The notes under the pieces were generated by a model, which ran no database searches, had not been told where the DNA came from, and worked only from the letters and a program-made list of their open reading frames with translations. DNA of 64,000 bases from Micrasema longulum (taxonomy: Eukaryota; Arthropoda; Insecta; Trichoptera; Brachycentridae): the NCBI GenBank assembly GCA_022494885.1, contig JAGVSM010002407.1:62001-126000 (forward strand), read 5' to 3'. Below, piece by piece: positions 33,201 to 54,900 of this stretch. The translations under genes were made by a program, and so were the position numbers. Position 1 is the stretch's first letter, and every line of letters starts with the position of its first letter.

Positions 33201-33424
33201 TGAAACCAGTCAGATTTATACTCAAATTTAGTAGTTTCTTTTAAGAAATTGTCATAAAATAATAATTAAAAAACACACAAAGCAAAAAATTTTGAATTTC
33301 TAAAAATGTATGTAATTATTTACATTTTCATAAAAAATCTAAATTAAACTACTTGGTGCACTGCCAATAATTATTGATTTGAACAATGAAGAAATGTTTC
33401 CTTACACACTGTAAAAATTAAAGC

Positions 33425-33560
33425 ATTTAGTAATTGTACAGCGAAGTTTCTCAAAAATGTATGAAAAAAAAACATTAAAATGAACTACGTCCCAATTTCT
33501 TCTGAATCAACCAATGATAGAATGTTGTGATAGATTTCTGGTTTCCAGGAAGCCAACTTA
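33425..33560 (-). repeat. Dispersed repeat family A, inverted fragment
   Basis: ACAGCGAAGTTTCTCAAAAA-TGTATG through GATAGATTTCTGGTTTCC reads as the complement of the family A body. Confidence 0.65.
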
Positions 33561-36500
33561 CTGATGAACTTGATCATCACCAAGATCACATTAACAGGGT
33601 TCTCAGAATTAACGACAAGTGTTAATAATATTTTAGTTTCATAAAAAAAAATGACAACATTTTCCGCTTATTTAAAATTTTACTTCCATTCAGTTTTGAG
33701 CCCTGATTTTAATCTTATATTGCCACTATTTACAATAATAGAAATACCATTATTGATTTGTGCTTGACACACATGTGTAGCACGAATCTCATATGTAGAT
33801 AAAATAATATTTATGTATGTAAACTAGACATCATACAGAAATGCGAGACATTTTTTTGACCCCAAGGGTTTGTTTGTTACCTTTTTTATGTAATTCTAAT
33901 CTAAGTAAGTTTTACATAGAAGACTGATGTTGGAAGTATGTGATGATTGATTTTTTGTAAATCTCAATATGTGTGGTTGATCCAATCCAATATGTTGAAT
34001 TGGGATTACTTTGTTGCTATCAAGGGCAGACTAGTCAATGACTATCAGTGTAGTTATCTTTTATAGTATGTTTCTTCAATCTCCTATTAAAATAATGTTT
34101 TGTTTTAAACGAAGAAGCTCACTATAAGAAAAAATATAGGAATTAATAAAAACCAAACATATTTGCTGAATTCAACATTTTTCAAATTTCCATTCACAAC
34201 TCTTTCACGCCTTGTCCAAAAGTCACCTCAAACTTGTACTATAAGACTCCAAGTATACTAATTATAGATCATTTAGTTGATGCAATAAACGCACATATTA
34301 AAATGTACATACGTATATTGAAAGCATAATATTGCAATTCCCTACTTGCTTTTTTGAATAAAATGTTTATCATTTCTACATAGGTAAGTCTGTTTAGAAA
34401 AATATTTCAAAGTTCCAACTTTTCTGTTACATAATATGTATGGAAAAATTAATCAAATAAAAATAATTTAAAATTTTGACACAAAAAAAATTTATTTGTC
34501 AAAAATAGTTTTAATGGTGATTTATTTGACAGATTTCTTTTTTTAGCTGGATGGATTAATTTTTTCTTTTTTAAAATATTGGATGATGAACATTGTTGAA
34601 AACTTATTCTCAATTTGATGTTTTAGATATCAGCCACAATGCAAATCCTAGTGAGATTAATAGTCCGTTTCTAAAACACATCACTCAATGGGCAAGTGTG
34701 TATGTATATACTACATAGTTTTCTGTATTTATGTTGTTAGTTTTAAAAAATGACCTGTGATCTGATAAATCCTATACTGACATATATGACAATATATGTA
34801 ATTTAGGGGTTACACAAAAACAAAATAACTTTAAAATGATATTGTGTTTAAATTCTATAGTATCTATAGTCTAGGACAGCTCAACTCATCTGTCATTGGG
34901 TTTTGTATGTCATATAATTTTATTTATAAAATGGTCAAAACTTTAACTTAGTATGTATTTACTATTCACCAGATTGCTTGAATTAATTTATAGGTTTCAT
35001 TTTTAGTTGGTAATACATAATTTATACATGAAGATAAGTTAATAAATAAAGACTCGATGTCTGTCGAAAAACAAAAACTCCCCTCGTATGTTACCACATT
35101 TTTTTATACTTACTAAATGAGGCAGAAACGGGCATTTTATTATATTTTTCTACTTATCTTCTATGATTATAAGTATTTAATTACTGCACAGAACTCAATA
35201 TAATAACTTATTACTTGTCCCAAAAATAACTACTTGTAAGTAAATAAATAATATGCTTTTTTCAAAAATACTGTCTATTTGGTTACATGTTTTGGTGATT
35301 TTAATCGAATGATTTTATACTTTTAATGCACCTGAATACTAATTAAATTCTTGACTTATACCTAAAACTGAAAAAAAAGGGGAGCGGTAGATAAAGAAAA
35401 AAAATTGTTGCTTGATGCCCAATTCTGCAACTATAAGAAATTTCCCTCATACATTCAATAAAAGCTCTACTTGTTATCAGCGCTAATATTCATATTCAGT
35501 AATGAGATGAGATGGCTCATATGTAAGTTTAATTGATGGGTTGGTAATAAAACTTAAATTACGTGTTTTAATATTTTTATTTGTTTAAATTAAACAATAT
35601 TTATCACTTTTTTCTTTAATATTATCACTTCTAATTATAAATAAATCATATTATTTATATTCAATCTTACGATACAAAATATTATGTATGTTATTGAAAT
35701 AAATCTAACTCCGAATATATCAATAAGCATCGGAACATATATATTTTCTTCATTTCCACTAGGCTGACAATCACCGATTCATCGGTGATTACATTTTTAA
35801 GAAAAAAAAACTACACATATCCAGAAGACAATAATATCATCGACCACACTTAGCGTTAAAGCTACAAAGTACACATACATTCTGATTTTTTTTATAAAAA
35901 TACGAAATGGTTTCACGTAAATTATAGTGATCTTATACATGAAGCCATCTTCAAACTCTATAAAAAAATGTAATGAAACATCGCATTAAGTACTGTGTAT
36001 AAACTGATATTGGAATAGCTAGGTTTTTATATTGTGACAAATAATTATTCCAACATGTAATTCCTGGAGGCAGCCAGTAAGTGCTTAAACTCTAGTACAT
36101 AATGTAATTCGATGCCTTTAAAATTAGATTTACAGTTCAGCTGACTCAAACAGCTTATTATAAGCTGAATATGGACATGTCCATTTTAACATTCAATAAC
36201 TGCATTATATATTTTATCTGCCAAAAGTGAAAATTCTATCCAAGTTGTTTTTCACTGCAATAATGTAGCGTAATAAAAATGATCAAGATAAGATGGTGCG
36301 TCAATGTAGTCGGTGTAGATAGGGGAAAGGAGAAGAATCTCATTTCAAATCAGTGATGTTATTTTGATTGATTTAGATATTTTTTGCTAGCCAAATTACC
36401 TTTTAATTTATCTTTAATACGAGTAGCATAAATTTCTGTCTTTTCAGAGATAACAAAGAATGTAAATGAAAGATGATTATTTACTTTCAGCTATTTCACT

Positions 36501-37246
36501 TTATAAAATCATTTTTCAGTTATATTCCTTATCCACACCTAACAGTGCATAAGGCACAGCTTGGTATTGCAATCACAGCGTATCCCGATCATTTGTTATA
36601 TACGTGAAGGTAAAATGAACAATCTTACGCTATAATGTATGAAACGGATTAAAACTGGAGACCGAATGTATGGTAAACAAACGCAGCCACCATTAGACAA
36701 CATTTTTTTCTAAGTATTAAGGTAAAACATGTCAATTTTAGTTTTGGCCACATGGATTTAATTGTGGTGAACGTGCAGTAGGTACTGTATTTGTAGTACT
36801 TTTGTGAATCCAAAAGCACCTTTTTTCTTTCAATTGAATTTTATTTCAACAATATAATATAATGCAAATGGAATAATGAAACAAAATAGATAGCTAAAAA
36901 ATATGGAAACACGTTTTACACTTAATGAATTAATTTTTTACAAATTTGAATTTTTTTAATCACAAAAAAATACACTCATATTTTCAATAATTCAGTCATC
37001 ACTCATACAAATTTCATAGACTATTGTAGTATTATATTATCACTTTGTTAAAAGTCCACCTTGTAATAACGGAATCAGTTCTGTTGACAATATTGACTTT
37101 CTAGCGTGTAATTATATAAATTTTATTTTTACTTATATGAACGCAAAGCACAGATCTGAAAATGAATTCTAAGAACTAGATGAGCTCACTCACTGTTATA
37201 ATATGCAATCAATAATTACTTTAGTTCTATAAATCAAAGAATGGTT
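33561..37246. other. Plain AT-rich sequence downstream of Cul4
   Basis: About 3.7 kb with no open frame of note and few recognisable repeats, apart from one SINE piece at 36525-36645. It lies 3' of Cul4. A minus-strand AATAAA at 37127-37122 is about 120 nt after the Cul4 stop. A long 3' UTR extending into this region is possible but not shown. Confidence 0.5.
36525..36645 (-). repeat. SINE 3' fragment
   Basis: CACCTAACAGTGCATAAGGC, GCGTATCCCGATCATTTG and GTGAAGGTAAAATGAACA are a diverged reverse-complement SINE body. Confidence 0.65.
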
Positions 37247-46593
<9,347 letters not shown>

Positions 46594-46774
46594 AAGAACG
46601 CATTATCTGGCCTCAGCCAAAGACATTTCAAAACCAAACACTTTTACCGAAACAAAACTTCGAATTCTTCACAATATCCTCGATACTCAACAAAAATTGA
46701 CGGCCATCAACACTAAAGTGAACTTAGCAGCGAACCAGCACAAACTCGGAATCGGGGTTCTGCTGTTGGCATCC

Positions 46775-46795
46775 TGCGCACACATGCGCAGTGCG
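46775..46795. promoter_or_regulatory. Candidate NRF1/ewg-like site upstream of Cul4
   Basis: TGCGCACACATGCGCAG carries two TGCGCA half-sites about 180 bp upstream of the Cul4 ATG in a locally GC-richer patch with no TATA box. NRF1-type factors (ewg in insects) bind GCGCATGCGC-like palindromes at housekeeping promoters. Spacing is not perfect. Confidence 0.35.
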
Positions 46796-47139
46796 AGAGG
46801 GGGAAATTTGAATTAATATAAAATAAATAGGATAAAAGGTCTGTAGATTGGTGCAGGTGGGTGCTGGTTTAGCAAATTAAGTCTCGAACCTTCATATTTT
46901 CGCTAGTATCTATTTTCTACAGCTCAAAAACCCAATAAAAATAATAAAACCCAATAAAAATAAATAAATAGAAACAAACTTTATCTCCTTGACGTAAATA
47001 TACTGGGTAGCCACATATAGGTAATATAATATATCACTGGGTAGCCAGGGCAATCAATAAAAAGAAAAATGGTGACCATATACAAGAAAATATACATTTA
47101 TGTACTGACCTATTTATTTATTTATAATAAATCATTATT

Positions 47140-47960
47140 CTTCGTTTTTTATGGCTTTTTGGTTCTAGCCAGTGTCGAGTTTTCGATTTTTCGTTTATTG
47201 AGATGACACATTTGTTGTAATATAAAATATAAAAGTGTGTTAGTAATTAATATTATGAAAACTTTAAATATTATGTAACATATTTACAACTTAATACCGT
47301 TTATTACTCGATACTTACATAGAATATAATAGAAAACAGGAGAGTTAAAATATGAGTAGGTAATGGAATGTTAATTCCAAAAAGGTCCGATAGGAAATCA
47401 GGATAACAATCATTTACAGGACCATCCTTAAAAAACATGGTTTAAGTTTTCTTCCTCAAGCTGACATTCCCAGATAGCAGAGTCCCAGATATGGATTCCA
47501 AACAGGTTACAACCATTGCAGCAGTGCCCAATACTCATTTTGCATAATATGGAGAATATCTCAAACTTGTTCAGAATCACTTTCGAAAATGGCTTTTCTG
47601 AAAAAGGCTTTTCTGTTACATTCGGCTTCAGTTGGAAAAGATGTCTACCCTTGGCTTAGGAGGAGGCTACGCAATATTCTCAATATTCTTGCTATGTGCG
47701 AAGTTCTTCTTTTTCGTTTTTATGGCCTTTTCACCTCCCAACTGGGGTGTTCTAGCTAGTGCCGAGTTTTCAATTTTTTTATTTAGATATTTACACATTT
47801 GTTAGTAATATGTACAAGTTAGTGAGTTCGTATTTAATATTTTGAAAACTTTACATATTTTTAACTTTACACCATTTAATACTAGATATTTACATAGAAT
47901 TTTAAATACATGTTTATTGGGGAGGGACAGGAGAGTTAGAATATGAGTAGGGAATGATCT
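47140..47960. repeat. Two direct copies of a ~240-bp repeat
   Basis: 47140-47375 and 47715-47960 share AGCCAGTG-CGAGTTTTC, ACACATTTGTT, TACTCGATACTTACATAGAA-like, GAGAGTTA and ATATGAGTAGG. The sequence between them is unassigned. Confidence 0.65.
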
Positions 47961-48344
47961 GATTTGATTTGATCATTTGTAAAATAATAAATTGGACTTC
48001 GTTTTTAATGGCTGTATAGTGCTTGAGCAGTCGTTATCCCTACACCGCGGAGAGTCCGAGAGATAAGGAATGGTCACTACGATACGCAGTTCGCAGATAA
48101 TGCTCTGTGCAAATTGCCCTTGAAATATTGTTTTATGATGATTGCATTATAATTTGCATTTTAATGCTTTATTTTAGGTGTTTTCCAATACAAAATGAAT
48201 AATTATGATGATTACGGTTATAATCTAAGAATATGTGAAGGTTATTTCACAATTATTTTACTTTAAAGGCTAGGAAAAACGAATTTAGTATGGGTAATTT
48301 AGGTTACCACATAGGGACTTTAGGAAGTTTTTTCACATAGTATG

Positions 48345-49010
48345 TTAAAGGTTAATTGTAAGAGTTTTTAACTAATAAAGTATTCAAATATATTTATCTT
48401 GTTCGTAATTAACCCTTAATATCATTGACATATTAATACACACATACATGACCTGAGCCCTCAAAAATGATGACACTTAACTCATGCCCAACGCGTGTTA
48501 AGTTGTTCTTCAACCGCCAGCTAGGCGTGACATGTAGAATCGAAACAAAAATGCCTACTTGTGTCATGAAAGCGTGTAAAAACCTTTTGGATAAACATTG
48601 TAAAAAGGATTGTGTAACTTTTCATTGCTAAATATTTTCTCACGAGTGATTAACAAAGCTTAAAACAATTAACATTAACATATAAATATTGTTTTTTTAT
48701 AAACGTCAAACTACACCTAGCGGCGCAATTGCGAAGCTCTTCTTAGTTACAGCGATGCATTGATAGGAATACGTTTTAAAAATATAATAAAAGCGAGTTA
48801 ATATTGTCTTTTTGTTCCTTAAAGTCCAGTGAAAAGAAATAAATAGGTTAAAATTATAAGGAATTTAAGCAAAGAACCTGATTGGGATCCACCAAAAACG
48901 AATGTTATTTGTTAATATTAAAAGATAAACTTTTTTACTTAACAAAAATGAGAGTATCCTTCAATTTTTGGTAGCATATGCATGCTAGTTGAATGCAGCC
49001 CTGGTATAAT
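48345..49010 (+). mobile_element. THAP-coding transposon remnant, copy 2 (uninterrupted)
   Basis: At 48551-48628 the ATG frame reads MPTCVMKACKNLLDKHCKKD, then CVTFHC and TAA. The first zinc Cys, lost in copy 1, is retained. The site matching the LINE insertion in copy 1 is empty here (about 48800-48815). Past 48830 it continues into the terminal block shared with 8850 and 27200. Confidence 0.65.
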
Positions 49011-49199
49011 TAAACAGTACTTAATAACTATGGGTACGTTTTCATGTCACTACTTTTAAAAATGTTTTACTTTATAGGACATGTCTATGTATTATATGTC
49101 GATGCTTTATATCATGTGACAGTTCTATAACAAACCGTGACAGTTCTGTAACAAACCATTTCAGTGCTTACAAAATCCAAAATAAACACCCAAGTTCAT

Positions 49200-49530
49200 A
49201 TTTAAATTTGTTGCAACAGAAGGAAAACATTTTTGAGAAGGGAATATGGGAGTGTAGGCATGGCTGGTATAAGTTGCCACTTTACACGCTGTGTAACATT
49301 CACCATTCTGCCCATGTTTGAACGTCCACATTTCCTCAACTCTTCCATCTGTTGACTTTTGTGAAGTAAAGGAGCCGAAACCTTTATCATGTGGGTGAGA
49401 TTCATCCGGCTGAACCAATTCACCTACTAGGCAACGCCTGAAAACAATTTTCCAATTTTTTATACTTCTTCTTTTACCAGGTAGTTAATTCAACAATGTT
49501 TTGAGTATGTCCAAATGCTTGCAGACTGGC
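49200..49530 (+). repeat. Dispersed repeat family C, long copy
   Basis: GGAAAACATTTTTGAGAAGG, CACCATTCTGCCCATG, ATCCGGCTGAACCAATTC and CCAAATGCTTGCAGACTGGC match 16340-16680. Confidence 0.75.
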
Positions 49531-51624
49531 TGGATTTTTTCCCTCCCTACTCCCTAGAGTTGTTCATATTTAAATTTGTTGCAACTTCACAAAAGATAAA
49601 TAAATTACAAAACGCGGAAAATTAAAAAAGATCGGAAAGATGGTGAGAAACTAAAAAAAACAATTCTGGTAACAAGGATTTTAATTTTTAAATAACACAT
49701 GAACAATGTATTGCTTAAAGAATGAACACAAAATAACCTATGCACACGCAGAGATGGCAGAATTGAGTAAAATACATAATATAATATTGTTGTCTCGGCG
49801 ATAAAAAGAACAGCAAAGACACAATGACGTCTGTTGGCTAGTTAAAAAAAACATATTTCTGTCATAGTACGGATATTTACTCAGCTAGGTCAATGAAACT
49901 TATAAGAAATATTTATAACACATTCTAAAAAAGTTTGTTGCAAATAAGGTATTGGCATTTTTCATTTGTATCTTTTTACCACCAAGACAACAGCTTGTAG
50001 AAACAATATACATAATTTGAATGGGTAGGAATGTATTGGAGTAATATATTATTATGGGAAAAAAATATTAAGAAAATATATATATATATAATTTTAACCT
50101 CTTCCCTATGTGGCCACATAATGAGGAAGTTCAATGGTTTTTATTTATTTGCTAAAAGAATATTAAACTTGGCAAAAAAAAATATGTGGTATATTATCAG
50201 CGCGCTATGATTTTTTAAAGATTTTGTATTTTTTAAATTACTTTGCCTTCCTTCTGGATGAGCTCTGCTGATTCGTCAGTTGAAGTAGTTGATTTTTTTT
50301 TTTAAATTCATACATTTTCAAGAAACTTCACCGTACAATTCAGTAGTCGGATGCCAGAAGGTTTTTTAGTTTTCAAAAGTTTTAGTAAATATCTCAGTAA
50401 ATACACATAAAAAATTTTATTTACTGTTTAGAATGGTAATTTATTATTCAAAAGTAATACTAAAATATTTTAGTTTGTGGATTAGTTGTGAAATTGAGTC
50501 TTATTTCAGCTCTCCTGAACATCTTTGAAAATTACAATGGTCCCTTCTGCCGTCTGGCTACTGAATTGAATGCTCTAATTTTTACCGCGTAAGAATACAT
50601 TTTTTATGCAATTTCCCATAGGGTTCAACTTCCTCATTGCAGCCATACAAAATCCTACTCAAAAGATTACGGCCACACAGTTGCGGCGAAAAATAATTAG
50701 TTGATATTTTGTTGTGTAATTGAACACTGTTGAATTTAATGTATTTATGTTTATATATCAGTGCAGAGGTCACCAATATTTTTTTTAAATAAAAATAAAT
50801 TACAAACTCATCAATAATTGTGATTAGAAGTAAAACTATTTTTTTCTGAGATTGAGTTTACAACAAAAGTTACGTTTAATTATAATGTAAAATATTTTTT
50901 TACTGTGGATGGTTGGTTGGGAAACTAGTAATTTTCTATTCAATTTGTATTATTTTACAATTAAAATTTTATTGCATTTTGGTGCTTTGTGTCATAAATA
51001 CCATTAAACATCATTGATTTTTTTAAAAATATTTAAAACAACCTAAATCCTTAATGCACATCAAGATCTTAATAAAGAAGAGGTTAATGAACCAAAGGAT
51101 AAATAAAGGGAATGGAAAATTAAACATACCTAATAACATTCAAAATACAATTAAATTATGAAATGATAAGAATTATTCAATGGAGTATCAGAAAAATGTG
51201 ATATGTAAAAAAAAAGTATAAATCTAAATAGTCTATACAACGCTATTATGTTCCATAAAACATATAACCAAAAAAATATATTTCAAATAAATAATTAATG
51301 TTTATAAGTAGAAAACACTTACAATATGAAATTTATTAACCACTTGAAAGTAAAATATTGTCACTTATATTATAACACTACATATTTTAATATCTCAATT
51401 TAGATTTAGGTTTTCATTAGGAACAAAAAAAACCTTCTAGTTGAGTAAAAATTGAATTGATACAGTTTGTTTTTATGTAAATTATCATTAGCCCCTTTTT
51501 TCTGATACATGTGATTGTATGCACTGAAACACAATAGCCGATTAACGTTAGAATCATACTACGCCAGCTGCTTCAGAACAGGTATATCTCTATACCTGTT
51601 CTGGAAGTTAATTATTAACTTTTG
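49531..51624. other. AT-rich intergenic sequence between Cul4 and NOMO
   Basis: No gene seen. It contains a family A repeat (50195-50640) and a short (TA)n run at about 50079-50090; otherwise unassigned. Confidence 0.5.
50195..50640 (+). repeat. Dispersed repeat family A, copy with internal insertion
   Basis: Starts TTATCAGCGCGCTATG and has TTTTCAAGAAACTTCACCGT near 50325. An insertion of about 240 bases follows before TTTTACCGCGTAAGAATACA and TTCAACTTCCTCATTGC at 50580-50638. Confidence 0.65.
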
Positions 51625-51639
51625 GCTTATATGTATTCA

Positions 51640-51810
51640 ATATCTGTGTCCAGGCAGGAGAAAAATACAGTTCAGTATGTGAAATAGAACCAGAACCCGG
51701 GACGAGCGTTTTCCACTCAATAGATGCTCTCAGGTAAAAGACGTAAGACTGATCACCTTACCTTCATGTAACAGATAATCGAACTACGCTACATTTGGTT
51801 TACTATTTAA
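51640..51810 (+). repeat. SINE-related fragment
   Basis: GTGTCCAGGCAGG and GAAATAGAACCAG match 40070-40125. GTAAGACTGATCACCTTACC and TTCATGTAACAGATAAT are SINE body. Confidence 0.6.
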
Positions 51811-51960
51811 AATATCAATATGATTCACACACACATAGTTTTGACAGAAATAAAATAATTACTTTTAAAAAAAAATTGTGGTGTTATAATGAAAGTGAAT
51901 ATGTATTTGGGTTCGCAAACACCGATCACACATTTTTTAATTTTACGCACTCAAAACAGT

Positions 51961-54900
51961 TCAGACTTTTCTCAATTTTGGTCGTTTCTTCACGGCATTA
52001 ATATTTTGAACGAGCTGGTCTATCTGGCTGTCGTCCAATATGTTCTGAACGTTCTTGGCACTATTTTGTTTGCTGGAGGCGGCTGCCGATGCCACCTTCT
52101 CCGATATGGCTACAGCGAGTCCCGAGAGGATTTCCAAAACCTTCTCCTTGTTGAGGAAAGCAAGGGCCACAAGACCGAGGAACGGGAGGATGAGGATTGA
52201 CGGCTGATTCAAATCTTGCTCCGAAGCCTTTACCTGAAGAGAAAAAAACAGAATTAGGATCTACATCTTTTATGAGAGAATATAATATTTTTTTCAAAAT
52301 TTCTAATCATACATAGGTGAAGTTCCAATTTTACGCTTAAGGAAAAAGGTTAAACATCCTAAAATATGTAATTGGTTGAATACTTTAGTTAATATGTCAC
52401 CGATATATCCTACCCATCCTGTAGACCCGTACAGCGCGGGAGACTATGACTGCCCATGCAATCTTCTCATAAGTTGCACAGAGAAGTATGGAACGCGTTA
52501 TGCTTGTAATAACATTACCCCTTCCCTTACTGTGCCAAAAACATCCGCGCGTTATGGTGCTGTGTAGTCATTACGCATGCAAAAAATGACAGATTTTAAA
52601 TTGGAAAAATGGAGTATTTATGGGCAATGGCTTTGATTATTTACAGCTGAAGTCAAAAGTGACTATATTTTTAAATCTAATTGCTAAAAACATGAAAAAA
52701 TCATTAGCTCATGCTCACACCGCGGGCGAAAGAACCGCCGATAGACAGTTCTCGAGTGGAGACCGGGGATTACGAGGCCTCCAGGACCCCCACCAAAAAA
52801 ATGGTTGGATGATATTATTGATAGTAAAAATCCTGAAAAAGGTGAGTAATATTGATTTACAAAGTGATTTTAACAGTGAAAAATAACTTTGTTTTTAATA
52901 CCACATGTACGAATTGATGTGCCTATAATTGAACTTATTTATAGGTCAACAATGTTTTGAATGTGTCCAAAAGGTTTGTAGACAGGCTGGATTTTTTAGA
53001 TCTATTTTTTTTGCAACAGAGAGGGAAAACATTTTTAAGAAGTTGCAACAAATTCAGATTTTTTTATAGGTGTTAATTTTGTAGAACTCCATATTCTTAT
53101 TTAAATCAAGCACTGATTTGAGTCTACTAAATTTTTCGCATTATATATTACTTAGATAAAACATATAAACTACGACTAGAATTTGAATTTCGATCCAAAT
53201 ATTTACTAGTGACCGTCAGTTAACAAAATCAGTTTATAAAACACACAACTGTCGGTTATCATTACAAACGGATAATAGTTCGTAGCACTTAAGGCACTTC
53301 GATATATTGTTTGTAAAACAGACCCTCAAAGTATTTTAAATTAAAATTCATCAAGAAAATAAATCACAGGTATTTATAGCTTCTACATGGAGGATGTTCT
53401 AGAGACATATAGGACAGCTCGATACGTTTTATATTAGCGTTATATTTCAAAAGCAATCAAATCTGGCACTCATTAATCCGGATAATTGAAGTTTTACTGT
53501 ATTTTCATTCTAATTTTGGGTACCATTTTCAATGAGTTGTAGATTCACTATTAGAAAATGGGAATCAAATTGGGGTAAAATGAGATTCGAATCTCGGACC
53601 TCTGGTTCACGTGTCTGCGATACTAGCCACGGGACCACAACCCGATTCTAAAGTATCTCATATTATTGAGGTAAAAGTCAAAATTTAACGGCAGACATTG
53701 ATGGGCTTTTCAAAATTAATTATATCTAGTGTAAACTACTGTAAGAGGTGGAGGGTTTTAACCCCCAAACTCTCCATACATATGTCGTTGACCTAAATAA
53801 ATATTTTTAATGAGATTAACTTTCAACTAAAATGGAAATCTATTGTATTGTAAAAGGTCATAATAAAAACATAACTAATAATTATTAAATAACTAACCTT
53901 GGGTTCAAACTTGAGGTGGAAATGCTTGAATTTTCCATCAGCATTGAAATAGACCGGCTCTGAATTATATGTGTGTGTATTCTTGGACAGTGTGGAGTCC
54001 AACTGGACGAGGTATGTTCTGTTGTCGGCGGGAAGCCTCGGGAGGGTTATCATGAGGCCGGCATTCATACCGGGAGCGTAGCCGGATGCGTCCAGCTTAG
54101 TAGAGAACACGCTGGACGTCGGTTCCATTTCAGTGGCAAGCCTCAGCTTTAGAGACTTGTAATGCTCAATCTTGGAAGCGTAAACAAGCACCGTGACGTC
54201 GGTCACTAACAGAGGCTGGACTGCGACGAACTTCATGCCGTCGATGTCTTCAGCCTCAGATTTTACCTGGAAAAAAAAATATACAACTGCCTCCAGGTTT
54301 CTTTGTCGGCGGCTAACTCACGTGCATCCTTACAAATTAGATCCGCATTTTGTAGTTAAGTATAAATTGCAACGTACTATCAGCCTGCATAAAGAACAAT
54401 AGAAATCTGGTGATTTAAATAACTCGAGCCCGGAAACCTCAAGATGTGGTCTCCACAATAACAATTGAATAATCACTTAATTGATTTTAATCATGACTTT
54501 AATAAAGATACAGGAGTTAAAATCTTACATACAAATAATAAAGGATTAAAAGTAAATATGTATTATGGAAATATTTCTCATTAGGAAGGCTTTGAAAAAT
54601 AATGTCCCTTTAATCAATATAACCTTTCAATATAGCCTATTACACGATGTCCCATTAAAATGGTCACCCTTAGCCTAGTAAATTCATGCTTCTCCCTTTC
54701 TTCCCTTCCCCTTGTTTTTGACTAATTCTTCCACAAGATCAAACATTAAAAAAAAAAAATAGTGCACGATAGTGTTAGCTATTAAGAGCATGTGTGCAAT
54801 CAGCACGTTGGTTTTATATTTTTGGACAACTACTACTGTAGAGAGGGTGTATGTAAGGAATTACATGTTAGTGTAGTTGGTGTCCTGACAAAGAAATGGA

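Noticed and set aside
52061..52297. 78-codon minus-strand ORF
   Set aside because: Out-of-frame reading of the last NOMO exon, whose frame is fixed by the membrane helix and stop at 51961.
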